A stretch of DNA of 64,000 bases from Actinoallomurus liliacearum (GTDB lineage Bacteria > Actinomycetota > Actinomycetes > Streptosporangiales > Streptosporangiaceae): assembly GCF_039542035.1 (NCBI RefSeq), contig NZ_BAABHJ010000038.1, forward strand, positions 65,335 through 129,334. The letters run 5' to 3'. Of this stretch, positions 1 through 8,628 are shown in pieces (positions within the stretch are counted from its first letter, which is position 1; each line of letters starts with the position of its first letter). Under the pieces are notes generated by a model that was given only the letters and a program-made list of their open reading frames with translations, was not told the origin of the DNA and did not search any database. A program made the translations under genes and the position numbers.

Positions 1-239
1 TGTGGTTGCCGCGGGTGTGCGCAGGCCCTTGAAGAAGCAAGAACACGCCCGCCAGTCATCGGTCCGCGGGCGTCTGGCAAACGAACGTGGAACTACGACA
101 ACAACCGGTTTGAGTTTACCAAGTTCGGTGCTCTGTCACACGCCCCGGTGCGAAAGACTGTTTTCCACCGTCGATATTCCCCGCCGTTCTCGCGGCAACC
201 CACCTCCGACCGGCGAGAACGGCGCGGGAGTCCGGCAAA

Positions 240-2015
240 TCAAATCTTCAACTGTGCCGCCCAGGACGCGTACAACTCGGCATATCGTCCGGATTCGGCC
301 ACCAACGCGGCGTGCGGCCCACGCTGGACGAGATGTCCCTGGTCGAAGACGAGGACCTCGTCGGCCGCCTCGGCGGTGGACAGCCGGTGGGCGATCGAGA
401 CGGCGGTACGGCCGCGGGTGACGCTCTCGATGGCCCGCTGCAGGCGCACCTCGGTGGCGGGGTCGACGGCGGAGGTCGCCTCGTCCAGCACCAGCAGGTC
501 CGGGTCGGCCAGGTACGCCCGGGCCAGCGCCACGAGCTGCCGCTCCCCCGCCGACAACGACTCGCCGCGCTGCCCGACCGGGGTCGCCAGCCCCTCGGGC
601 AGGCCGGCCAGCCAGTCGCCCAGGCCGAGTTCGGCCAGCGCCCCGCGGATGTCCTCCTCGGACGCCTCGGGCCGCCCGAACCGGAGGTTGTCGGCCAGGG
701 ACGCGTCGAACAGGAAGCCGTCCTGCGGGACCATCACGATCCGCTCCCGCAACGAGGAGAACCGCACGTCGGTCAGCGGCACTCCGTCGACCAGCACCCG
801 CCCCGACGCCGGGTCCATCATCCGGGTGAGCAGCTTGGCGAAGGTGGTCTTGCCCGAGCCGGTCTCCCCCACGACCGCGATCCGGGAGCCCGGGGCGATG
901 CGCACGGACACGTCGTGCAGCACGGTCGGCCCGCCCGGATAGGCGAACGACACGTCCTCGAACCGCACGTCGATCGCGCCCCTGGGCAGTACGGTCCCCG
1001 CCGGGCCGGGGTCGGCGACGTCCGGCGTCGTGTCCAGCACGCCGAGCACCCGCCGCCAGCCCGCGATGGCGTTCTGGGCGTCGTTGAGGACCTCGGTGGC
1101 GACCTGCAGGGGGCTGACGAACAGCGTGACGAGGAACAGGAACGCCACCAGCTCCCCGGCGGTGAGGTGGCCCCCGACCCCCAGCGCCGTGCCGGCCACG
1201 ACGACGCCGGCGGTGGCGATCGCCGAGGCCAGCTCGGTCGAGGGGAAGGTCAGGGCGACGAGATTCTGCGCCCGTACCTGCGCGTCGCGGTACGCGCCGA
1301 CGGACTCGTCGATCCGCCGCTCGGTGCGCTCCTCGGCGCCGTACGCGCGGATCACGGACGCGCCGACGACCGACTCGCCCACCGCCGACAGCATGTCGCC
1401 GACCCGCTCGCGCACGGCGCCGTACGCCTTCGACAGCCAGCGCTGGAAGACGCGCAGCGCGTACGTCAACGGCAGGAAGACGACCCAGACGAGCAGCGTG
1501 AGCGGCCAGGAATAGACGGCCATGAGCACGGTCGCCACGACGAGCTGGCCGCCCGCGATGATGATCATCAGGCCGCCGTACTGCATGAACTGGCTCATCT
1601 GGTCGACGTCGCTGGTGACGCGGGAGACCAGCGACCCGCGCCGCTCGCCGCTCTGGGTCAGCATCGACAGGTCGTGCACGTGCCGGAAGGCGCGGACGCG
1701 CAGTGCCGCCAGGCCGCTCTCGCTGGTGCGGTACAGACGGACGTTCATCAGGTACGCCGCGACGGCCGTCAGGACGACGGCGGCGGCGCACATGAGGACC
1801 GCGGTGCGGATGAAGGCGATGTCGGGCCCGCCGTGGGCGCGCAGGCCCCGGTCGAGCGTCTGCTGCACGGCCACCGGGACGACGATCCGCCCGACGGTGG
1901 CCACCAGCGCCAGCAGCAGTGTGCCGACGATGCCGCGCCGGAACTCCGGGGTGAGCCGCAGCCCCTGGCGCAGGGTGGCGAGCCCGGACGCCGGGCGGCT
2001 CTCGAGGGCCGTCAT
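240..2015 (-). CDS. ABC exporter half-transporter, catalytically intact NBD
   Basis: A 591-residue transmembrane-domain plus ATPase fusion of the type I (MsbA/MDR-like) exporter fold. The first ~310 residues hold six predicted membrane helices. The ATPase domain follows, with Walker A GETGSGKTT near residue 370, a Walker B ending in LVLDEATS and an H-loop IAHRLST, so catalytic Glu and His are both present. Its signature motif is LSAGE instead of LSGGQ. The ATG overlaps the TGA of the upstream partner by four bases (ATGA), so the two are translationally coupled and probably form a heterodimer in the cytoplasmic membrane. Substrate unknown; drug or lipid export is the usual role of the family. 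Confidence 0.9.
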   Translation of the reverse strand: MTALESRPASGLATLRQGLRLTPEFRRGIVGTLLLALVATVGRIVVPVAVQQTLDRGLRAHGGPDIAFIRTAVLMCAAAVVLTAVAAYLMNVRLYRTSESGLAALRVRAFRHVHDLSMLTQSGERRGSLVSRVTSDVDQMSQFMQYGGLMIIIAGGQLVVATVLMAVYSWPLTLLVWVVFLPLTYALRVFQRWLSKAYGAVRERVGDMLSAVGESVVGASVIRAYGAEERTERRIDESVGAYRDAQVRAQNLVALTFPSTELASAIATAGVVVAGTALGVGGHLTAGELVAFLFLVTLFVSPLQVATEVLNDAQNAIAGWRRVLGVLDTTPDVADPGPAGTVLPRGAIDVRFEDVSFAYPGGPTVLHDVSVRIAPGSRIAVVGETGSGKTTFAKLLTRMMDPASGRVLVDGVPLTDVRFSSLRERIVMVPQDGFLFDASLADNLRFGRPEASEEDIRGALAELGLGDWLAGLPEGLATPVGQRGESLSAGERQLVALARAYLADPDLLVLDEATSAVDPATEVRLQRAIESVTRGRTAVSIAHRLSTAEAADEVLVFDQGHLVQRGPHAALVAESGRYAELYASWAAQLKI

Positions 2016-3829
2016 GCGACCGCCTCCTCGTTCTCTTCGTCCTCGTCCGGCACGGCTTCGTCCGGTACGGCTTCGTCGGCGGCGCGCTCGTAGGCCGTGA
2101 CGAGATCCCGGTATCCGGCGGACCGTTCCAGCAGTTCCTTGTGGGGGCCCTGGGCGACGACGCGGCCGCGTTCGATGTAGACGACGTCGTCGGCCAGCTC
2201 GATGGTCGCCTTCCGGTAGGCCACGACCACGACGGTGGCGGCGGAGTCGCGCAGCCCGTCGAGGATGCGGGCCTCCACCTGGGGGTCGACGCTGGAGGTC
2301 GCGTCGTCGAGCACGAGCAGCCGCGGGCGCCGGACCAGGGCGCGGGCCAGCGCGAGCCGCTGCCGCTGCCCGCCGGACAGCGTGGTGCCGCGCTCCCCCA
2401 CGTGGGTGTCCAGGCCGTCGGCGAGCGCGGAGACGAACCCGTCGGCCTGGGCCAGCCGGATCGCCTCCCACACGTCGTCGTCCGACACGTCCAGGCCGAG
2501 TGTCACGTTGCCGCGCACGGTGTCGTCGAACAGGAACGCCTGTTGCGGCACGAGCGCCGTCGTCGCCGACAGGCCGTGCCGCTCGACGTCCCGCGCGTCG
2601 ACGCCGTCGAGCAGGACCTGCCCGCCGGCCGGGTCGACGAGGCGGACGAGCAGGTTCGTGAGCGTGGACTTGCCGGATCCGGTGGGGCCGACGACCGCGA
2701 TCGTACGGCCGGGCTCGGCGGCGAAGGAGACGTCGTGCAGGACGTCGTCGTCGGTGTAGCCGAACCGCACGTCGCGCGCCTCCAGGCGCGCGGGGCCCGC
2801 CGTGTCGACGGACCGGTCGCCGTACGGGAGGGAGCCGGTGGCGTGCAGGACGTCCTGCACGCGTTCCCAGCCGACGACGCTGCGCGGCACCTCGGCCAGG
2901 ACCCAGCCCAGCGCGCGGATCGGGAAGGCCAGCAGGGTGAACAGGTACGCGACGTGCACCAGGTCGCCGGGCGACATCGCGCCGGACCGCAACCGGATCG
3001 ACCCGACGAGCAGGACGGCGAGCACGCCGAGGTTCGGCAGGGCCTCCAGGACGGGGTCGAACAACCCGCGGATGCGGCCGACCGCCACGTTCGCGTCGCG
3101 CAGCTCCGCCGCGACGGCGGCGAAGCGCTCGGTCTCGTCCGCCTCCCGGCCGAGGGTCTTGACGACCAGCGCGCCTTCGAAGCTCTCGTGCGCGACCTCG
3201 CTGACGCCCGCCCGCAGGCGCTGCGCGTGCGCGGCGACGGGGGCCAGCCGCCGCTGGTAGATCACGTTCAGGCCGGCGATCGCCGGGAAGACGAGGAAGC
3301 CGACGATCGCAACGACCAGGTCGGTGGTGAGGATCGCGATCGCGGCGATGATCAGCATCAGCACGACCCCGAGCGCCATGGGCAGCGGGGCGAGGGGGGC
3401 CCAGGCGGCCTCGACGTCGGCGTTGGCGTTCGACAGGAGCCGGCCGGTGGGGTGTCTCTGGTGCCAGGCCAGGGGCAGCCGGAGGTACTGGCGGGTGACC
3501 GCGCGCCGGTAGGCCGCCTGCATGTTGTACTGCACCATCCCGGCGTACAGGCGCCGTCCCGCGACGCCGAGCGCCTTCAGCAGGGCCACGCCGACGATCG
3601 CCAGGCTGCCGAGGACGAGCGCGCCCGTGGTGGTGCGGCCGTCGCGGAAGGCCGGCAGGACGACGTCCTGGGTGACCCGGCCGAGGACCCAGGCGCTGCC
3701 CACGGTCATCGCCGCGTACAGCCCGCTGCTGAGCACGGCGGCCGTGAGGAGACGCGGCTCGGCCCGGGCGGCGACCCAGAGGACGGCCGCGCCCTTTTTT
3801 AGGATGTCCGATGTCACTTTTTGTGACAC
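2012..3829 (-). CDS. ABC exporter half-transporter, degenerate NBD
   Basis: A 605-residue partner of the downstream exporter half. Membrane domain is roughly residues 30-320; Walker A GPTGSGKST is near 381 and LSGGQ near 484. The residue after the Walker B aspartate is Asp (LVLDDATS) rather than catalytic Glu, and the H-loop reads VAYRKAT, with Tyr in place of His. These are the changes expected in the non-hydrolytic site of asymmetric ABC heterodimers. The C-terminus carries an acidic tail with a duplicated AVPDE motif. Start chosen at GTG 3829, preceded by a GAGAGG ribosome site. It diverges from the TIGR03085 gene, sharing a ~98-bp promoter region. Confidence 0.9.
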   Translation of the reverse strand: MSQKVTSDILKKGAAVLWVAARAEPRLLTAAVLSSGLYAAMTVGSAWVLGRVTQDVVLPAFRDGRTTTGALVLGSLAIVGVALLKALGVAGRRLYAGMVQYNMQAAYRRAVTRQYLRLPLAWHQRHPTGRLLSNANADVEAAWAPLAPLPMALGVVLMLIIAAIAILTTDLVVAIVGFLVFPAIAGLNVIYQRRLAPVAAHAQRLRAGVSEVAHESFEGALVVKTLGREADETERFAAVAAELRDANVAVGRIRGLFDPVLEALPNLGVLAVLLVGSIRLRSGAMSPGDLVHVAYLFTLLAFPIRALGWVLAEVPRSVVGWERVQDVLHATGSLPYGDRSVDTAGPARLEARDVRFGYTDDDVLHDVSFAAEPGRTIAVVGPTGSGKSTLTNLLVRLVDPAGGQVLLDGVDARDVERHGLSATTALVPQQAFLFDDTVRGNVTLGLDVSDDDVWEAIRLAQADGFVSALADGLDTHVGERGTTLSGGQRQRLALARALVRRPRLLVLDDATSSVDPQVEARILDGLRDSAATVVVVAYRKATIELADDVVYIERGRVVAQGPHKELLERSAGYRDLVTAYERAADEAVPDEAVPDEDEENEEAVA

Positions 3830-3927
3830 AAAGTCCCCTCTCGTGGCAGATTGTGGGGCCGATAATCCCTATCACGCGGGGGCGCCGGGTTATTCCATGC
3901 CGGGAAGGGCGGGCCTACGATCGCTGG

Positions 3928-4566
3928 ATGGCGAACGAGAACTGGGCGCGCGCCGAGCGCCACGCCCTCAGTGACGCGCTGATCGACGCCGGTCCCGAGG
4001 CACCCACCCTCTGCCAGGGCTGGACCGCCGCGGACCTGGCCGCCCACCTCGTCGTCCGGGAGCACCGGCCCGACGCCGCGCCGGGCATCATGATCCCGCT
4101 GCTGGCGGGCTATACCGAGAAGGTACGTCTCGGGATCCGCGACGCCACGCCGTACGCCGACCTCGTGGCGCGCTTCCGGGCCGGGCCGCCGGCCTGGTCG
4201 CCGTTCGCGCTCGGCGCGGTCGACGCCGCGGCGAACACCACCGAGTACTTCGTGCACCACGAGGACGTGCGCCGCGCCGGGGAGGGCTGGGAACCGCGCG
4301 AGCTGCCCGCGGCCTTCGAGGAGCAGTTGTGGCGGCGGCTGCGGATGGCCCGGTTCGTCCTGCGGCGGCTGCCCGTGGAGGTCACCTTCGTGGATCCGGA
4401 CGGCCGTACCCAGCGCGTCACCAAGGGCGGCCGGCTGGTCCGGGTGCACGGTGAGCCGAGCGAGCTGACGCTGTGGGCCCTGGGCCGCAAGGACGCCGCG
4501 CGGGTCGAGCTGACGGGCGAGGCCGAGGCGATCAACGTCCTGAACCAGGGCCGCTGGCGCCTGTGA
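3928..4566 (+). CDS. TIGR03085 family protein (mycothiol maleylpyruvate isomerase-like, DinB superfamily)
   Basis: A 212-residue protein with the actinobacterial TIGR03085 pattern: an N-terminal helix with ARAERHALSDALI, then PTLCQGWTAADLAAHLVVREHRPDA near residues 25-50, and YFVHHEDVRRA near residue 110. The spaced His residues are those used for metal binding in the mycothiol-dependent isomerase/DinB fold, so a divalent-metal thiol transferase role is inferred. The actual substrate is unknown. ATG 3928 was chosen because the homologous block starts there; an in-frame upstream ATG at 3811 would add a non-homologous extension overlapping the divergent exporter gene. Confidence 0.8.
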   Translation: MANENWARAERHALSDALIDAGPEAPTLCQGWTAADLAAHLVVREHRPDAAPGIMIPLLAGYTEKVRLGIRDATPYADLVARFRAGPPAWSPFALGAVDAAANTTEYFVHHEDVRRAGEGWEPRELPAAFEEQLWRRLRMARFVLRRLPVEVTFVDPDGRTQRVTKGGRLVRVHGEPSELTLWALGRKDAARVELTGEAEAINVLNQGRWRL

Positions 4567-4646
4567 CCGCACCCGCCGGATCGGGTCCGGCCACGGCGCC
4601 GTCCCCCTGGGACTCCGGTCCTGCCACGGCCCTCTTTCGCCGGGGC

Positions 4647-4731
4647 TCCGGTCAGGCCGCGGCCTTCTCCCAACGGGGACCGGCCGCGGCCTCTTCGCGC
4701 CGGTGGTCCGGTCAGGCCGCGGCCTTCTCCC
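4647..4731. repeat. 25-bp direct repeat spanning the MFS stop codon
   Basis: The 25 bases at 4707-4731, which encode the last residues and the TGA of the MFS gene, recur exactly at 4647-4671, 60 bp downstream in the direction of transcription. A third, partial copy (core CCGCGGCC) lies between them near 4680-4693. The copies sit in the short convergent space between the TIGR03085 gene and the MFS gene. Confidence 0.85.
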
Positions 4732-6184
4732 GCTGCGGCTGCGGCCGTACGGTCCGCCGCGGCGACCGCACGAGCGCGAGCACGATGATCCCCGCGGCGA
4801 TGCCCAGCCCCGCCGAGACGGCGTAGACCTCGTTCAGCCCGGAGGCGACGGCCGCGCGGACGATCGGCAGCCGGGGGGCCTGTCCACCGCTCGCCGCGCC
4901 GGCCATCGCGTGCGGGTCGGCCACGTGCCCGGTCAGCAGGTGCTCGATCCGGCCGCGGAAGACAATGCCGAGCACGGCGATGCCGAGGGCGTAACCGAGC
5001 TGCCGGAACGTGTTCAGGGCGCCGCCGGCCATCCCGCCGCGCTCGGGCGGGACCGCGCTCATCACCGCCGCCGACAGCACGGGGATCGCCAGTCCGACGC
5101 CCACGCCGCCGACGATCAGTCCCGGCATGATCGCAGTCGAGGAGGACCCGGCGTCCAGGACCGCCTGCAGGCCCGAACCGATGCCGATCAGCAGCAGCCC
5201 GATCCCGATGCTCAGCCGGGGCGAGACGCCGTGCAGGAGCCGCGCCCCGGCGGCGGAGACCACGAAGGACGCCAGGGCGAGCGGGATGAGGGCGGCCCCG
5301 GCCCGTACCGGCCCGAGGCCCAGGGCGCCCTGCAGCCACAGGGAGGTGAAGGCGAGACAGGCGAACGCCGAGGCCATCATGAGGGCACCACCGACCAGCA
5401 CGGCGACGAACGACCGGTTGCGGAACAGGCCGAGATCGAGCAGCGGGTGCCGGGTCCGCGTCTCCACCACGACGAAGACGGCCAGGGTGACGGCGGCCAG
5501 GGCGAACATCGTGAGCGGCGTGGTGGCGGTGAAGCCGTCGTCGCCCGCCCGGATGAGCCCGTAGGTGAGCGTGCCGGCGCAGGCGGTGAAGGACGCCATC
5601 CCCGGCAGGTCGATCCGCGCCTGGCCGGCGCGCCGGGACTCCTTGACGACGGCGAGCGTGAGCACGATCGTGACGACGGTGATCGGCAGGTTGACCAGGA
5701 AGATGGACCGCCAGTTCACGTGCTGGGTGAGCAGGCCGCCGAGGATCGGGCCGCCGGCCGCCGCCAAACCGTTGACGGCGCCCCACACGCCGAACGCGAC
5801 ACCCCGGTCCCGGCCCTGGTAGGTGCTGTTCAGGAGGGCGAGGGTCGTCGTGAACATGGCCGCGCCGCCCACGCCCTGCACGCCGCGCGCGGCGATGAGG
5901 GTCGCCGCGTTCGACGCCAGCCCGCAGGCGAGGGAGGCGGCGGCGAACAGCACCAGGCCCACGAGGTAGACCCGGCGCGCCCCGAACAGGTCCGCGACCG
6001 AGCCGGCGCCCAGCAGGAGCGCGGCCAGGGCCAGCGCGTAGATGTCCAGCACCCACTGCAGCGCCGAGAACGACGCGTCGAGGCTCTTGGCCATGCCGGG
6101 GAGCGCGACCGTCACGATCGTGACGTCCACGAGCAGCATGAAGGCTCCGAGACAGACCGCGACGAGCGGCCACCATTTACGCAT
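4712..6184 (-). CDS. DHA2-family MFS efflux transporter (14 TMS)
   Basis: A 490-residue drug:H+ antiporter of the 14-helix DHA2 type. It shows MLLVDVTIVTVALP in helix 1, QWVLDIYAL in helix 2, the motif-A loop GSVADLFGARRVY near residue 75, and the motif-C region GGPILGGLL near residue 150. The C-terminus is basic and cytoplasmic. ATG 6184 is supported by a GGAAGG site eight bases upstream; longer in-frame reading adds no homologous sequence. It is divergent from an Lrp/AsnC regulator, a layout suggesting regulation by that protein. Substrate unknown. Its 3' end is duplicated (see the 25-bp repeat). Confidence 0.9.
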   Translation of the reverse strand: MRKWWPLVAVCLGAFMLLVDVTIVTVALPGMAKSLDASFSALQWVLDIYALALAALLLGAGSVADLFGARRVYLVGLVLFAAASLACGLASNAATLIAARGVQGVGGAAMFTTTLALLNSTYQGRDRGVAFGVWGAVNGLAAAGGPILGGLLTQHVNWRSIFLVNLPITVVTIVLTLAVVKESRRAGQARIDLPGMASFTACAGTLTYGLIRAGDDGFTATTPLTMFALAAVTLAVFVVVETRTRHPLLDLGLFRNRSFVAVLVGGALMMASAFACLAFTSLWLQGALGLGPVRAGAALIPLALASFVVSAAGARLLHGVSPRLSIGIGLLLIGIGSGLQAVLDAGSSSTAIMPGLIVGGVGVGLAIPVLSAAVMSAVPPERGGMAGGALNTFRQLGYALGIAVLGIVFRGRIEHLLTGHVADPHAMAGAASGGQAPRLPIVRAAVASGLNEVYAVSAGLGIAAGIIVLALVRSPRRTVRPQPQREKAAA

Positions 6185-6296
6185 GAGGGGATTCCTTCCG
6201 GTTTCATGGTGAGGACTCCACCTTCGCCGGGAGGGACGGAACTCTCCAGCCAGGAGCCGGCGATCGGCGTTTATCGACACGGGCTACTCTTCTGCG

Positions 6297-7268
6297 GTGG
6301 AATCCCGCACACTCGACGCGCTGGACCGCGATCTCGTCCACGCGCTGCAGATCGACGGCCGGGCCCCGTTCAGCAAGATCGCCGAGGTGCTCGGGGTCTC
6401 CGACCAGACGATCGCCCGCCGATACCGGCGGCTCCGTACGGCGGGGACGCTGCGCGTCGTCGGGGCCATCGACGGCGGCCGCGTCGGCCTGGTCTCCTGG
6501 GCCATCCGGCTCCGGGCCACTCCCGACGTGGCCGGCGCGGTCGCCACCGCGCTCGCCCGCCGCCCGGACACGTACTGGGTCCACCTGCTCTCCGGCGGAA
6601 CCGAGATCACCTGCGGCACGCGGACCCGCACGCTGGAGGAACGCGACGACCTGCTGCTGCAGAAGCTGCCGCGCACAAGCCGGGTGTCGTCGGTCACCGC
6701 CCACGCGATCCTCCATTTGTTCGTCGGCGGGTCGATCGGCTGGGCGCGCATGCGGTCGCTCTCGCCGGAGCAGGCCGAGCGCCTGCGACCGGACCTGCCC
6801 GTGCCGGACGACGAGCCGGTGGATCTGAGCGAGGCCGACTACGCGCTGCTGGGCGCGCTGTCCGTCGACGGGCGCACCGGCCACGCCGAGCTGGCCGCCG
6901 TCACCGGGTGGTCGGAGTCCACGGTCCGGCGGCGCATGGACCAGCTCCGCCGCGCCGGCGTGCTGTTCTACGACATCGACGTGCCGTCGGAGGTCTTCGG
7001 CCACCACGTCGAGGCGCGGCTGTGGGTGTCGGTCCAGCCGTCGAAGCTGGTCGCCGTCGGCGAGGCCATGGCCGGGCACCCCGAGGTCGCGTTCGCGGCG
7101 GCCACCACCGGCCCGACCAACCTGTTGGTCGCCGTCTCGTGCCGGGACCCGAACCACCTCTACCGGTACCTGACCGAGCAGGTCGGTTCGCTGGAGGGCG
7201 TCCGCGACGTGGAGACCGCGCCGGTGATCCGTATCCTGAAGCGAGCGGGCGCGACATTGCTTCCGTAA
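6297..7268 (+). CDS. Lrp/AsnC family regulator, tandem double-domain form
   Basis: A 323-residue regulator with two copies of the Lrp/AsnC unit. The first helix-turn-helix lies at residues 5-50 (DALDRDLVHALQIDGR, then VSDQTIARRYRRL). A second DNA-binding block lies near residues 180-220 (DYALLGALSVDGRTG, then WSESTVRRRMDQLRRAG), followed by a ligand-binding RAM domain (FAAATTGPTNLLVAVSC). Starts at GTG 6297. Divergent from the DHA2 exporter with a ~112-bp intergenic space, so control of that exporter and of itself is the likely role. Effector unknown, typically an amino acid or small metabolite. Confidence 0.85.
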   Translation: MESRTLDALDRDLVHALQIDGRAPFSKIAEVLGVSDQTIARRYRRLRTAGTLRVVGAIDGGRVGLVSWAIRLRATPDVAGAVATALARRPDTYWVHLLSGGTEITCGTRTRTLEERDDLLLQKLPRTSRVSSVTAHAILHLFVGGSIGWARMRSLSPEQAERLRPDLPVPDDEPVDLSEADYALLGALSVDGRTGHAELAAVTGWSESTVRRRMDQLRRAGVLFYDIDVPSEVFGHHVEARLWVSVQPSKLVAVGEAMAGHPEVAFAAATTGPTNLLVAVSCRDPNHLYRYLTEQVGSLEGVRDVETAPVIRILKRAGATLLP

Positions 7269-7309
7269 TTGGCTTGCCCGGTTTGTGGTCGAGTGCGCAT
7301 CCTGCAGCG

Positions 7310-8539
7310 GTGGAACCCATCGTCATTCACCCGGCGGAGTCACTGCACGGCCGCCTGCAGCGCGGCCGTGGCTGCGCCGCGCGCCGTGCCGCCGGCCTGC
7401 CCGGCGCGCGCGAACTGATCTACGACTGCGTGAGCCGCGACCCTCGATGGGACACCCTCGAGGCCCGCGGCCTTTATTACGCCCGACTGATCCTCGACCT
7501 GGAGCTGGAGACCGGCCCCCTAGCCGAACACATATTCGATCCCATTGATCCGTTGGACGCCGAGCCCGACCGCACCAACCTGGCGCTCGACGTCCTGTCC
7601 CAGCTCGTCCGCCTCGGCCGGCGCGAGGCCGCCGTGCCGCTGCGCCGGTACGCCGCCGAGGGCGCGAACTGGTACACCGCCCTGCAGGCTCTGGTGGAGC
7701 TCGACGACCCCGCCCTGGCGGAAGGGCTCGACGAGGTCGCGGCCGCCCGCTGCGACGACCGCTCCCTCGCGTGGCTGTGCGGAGTGGACGGCGCGGTGAC
7801 GCGGATGTGGGCCCGCCGCCAACCCCGGATCGCCGCCGCCCGCAGACCCGAGCCCCGCCCGCACGAGCCGAGACCCTCGCTCACCGGCCGCTCCGACGCC
7901 GACCTGGCGGCCCTCGTCCGCGCGGACGACACCGCCACCACCGCCGCCATCCTCGAACTCGGCCGCCGCCGCAGTGCCCTGGTCCTCGACCTGGCCGAGG
8001 AGCTCCTGCCGGGCGGCGCCCACGACGGCCCCCTGTGCCGGGCCGTACGCGACCTGGGCCCCGCCGCGCTGGGCCGCGCCCGGCTGTGGACCGCCGAGCG
8101 ACGGTCCTACCAGGACGTCGGCATCGACGTGCTGGCCGCGCACGGGACGGAGTCCGACGCCCCGCCGCTCCTCGAGTCCCTCGAGGACGCCCTGGACGAG
8201 GAGGACTGGGACCTGGCCGCGGTGCCCGCCGACGGGCTCGGCCGCCTGCGCGCACGGCCCGCGATCCCGCTGCTGCTGTACGGCTGGGAGGAGAGTGCCT
8301 CGTCCCAGCTGCGCGCCAACCTGCTCGGCGCGCTCACCAGGATCGACTCGCACGTCGCGGAGCCGTACCTGGTGGAGGCCCTGTGGGACTGTGAGGGCGG
8401 GGCGCGCCGCATCGCCGCCGAGGCGGTGCCCCTCGACGGCGCGACCCGGGCCCGGCTGCGCCGGCTCCGCCACGAGGACGCCGAGGAGCCCGCCGTCCGC
8501 GCCGCGGCCGGCGAACGCCTGTCCGGCTCCCTGAACTGA
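7310..8539 (+). CDS. HEAT-repeat protein of unknown function
   Basis: A 409-residue protein rich in Ala, Leu, Asp and Arg with repeated ~30-residue helical pairs (examples: LALDVLSQLVRLGRREAAVP, LLGALTRIDSHVAEPYLVEA, RRIAAEAV), typical of PBS-lyase/HEAT-like repeats. No catalytic motif, signal peptide or membrane segment is visible, so a cytoplasmic scaffold or partner-binding role is inferred. GTG 7310 is the best start after the Lrp stop at 7268; the reading frame continues far upstream without homology. It follows the regulator on the same strand with a 41-bp gap. Its 3' end is tandemly duplicated. Confidence 0.7.
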   Translation: MEPIVIHPAESLHGRLQRGRGCAARRAAGLPGARELIYDCVSRDPRWDTLEARGLYYARLILDLELETGPLAEHIFDPIDPLDAEPDRTNLALDVLSQLVRLGRREAAVPLRRYAAEGANWYTALQALVELDDPALAEGLDEVAAARCDDRSLAWLCGVDGAVTRMWARRQPRIAAARRPEPRPHEPRPSLTGRSDADLAALVRADDTATTAAILELGRRRSALVLDLAEELLPGGAHDGPLCRAVRDLGPAALGRARLWTAERRSYQDVGIDVLAAHGTESDAPPLLESLEDALDEEDWDLAAVPADGLGRLRARPAIPLLLYGWEESASSQLRANLLGALTRIDSHVAEPYLVEALWDCEGGARRIAAEAVPLDGATRARLRRLRHEDAEEPAVRAAAGERLSGSLN

Positions 8540-8606
8540 GCCGCGGCTCCGATTCCATCGAATGCCTGTCCGGCCGGCCGAACCGAGCCGCGGCTCCGGT
8601 TCCATC
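8513..8606. repeat. 47-bp tandem duplication of the HEAT gene 3' end
   Basis: Positions 8513-8559 (last codons, TGA and a palindrome) recur at 8560-8606 with 40 of 47 bases identical. In the second copy the TGA has become CGA. Each copy contains the perfect palindrome GAGCCGCGGCTC (8538-8549 and 8585-8596). The pair fills the convergent gap before the monooxygenase gene and may act as a bidirectional terminator. Confidence 0.85.
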
Positions 8607-8628
8607 GCCTCGAGGCGGCAGGGCGCGC

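Noticed and set aside
240..3875. Long open frame of 1211 residues on the minus strand
   Set aside because: Only the part from ATG 2015 is the real exporter gene; the upstream half is an Arg/Pro/Gly-rich shadow of the partner gene in another frame.
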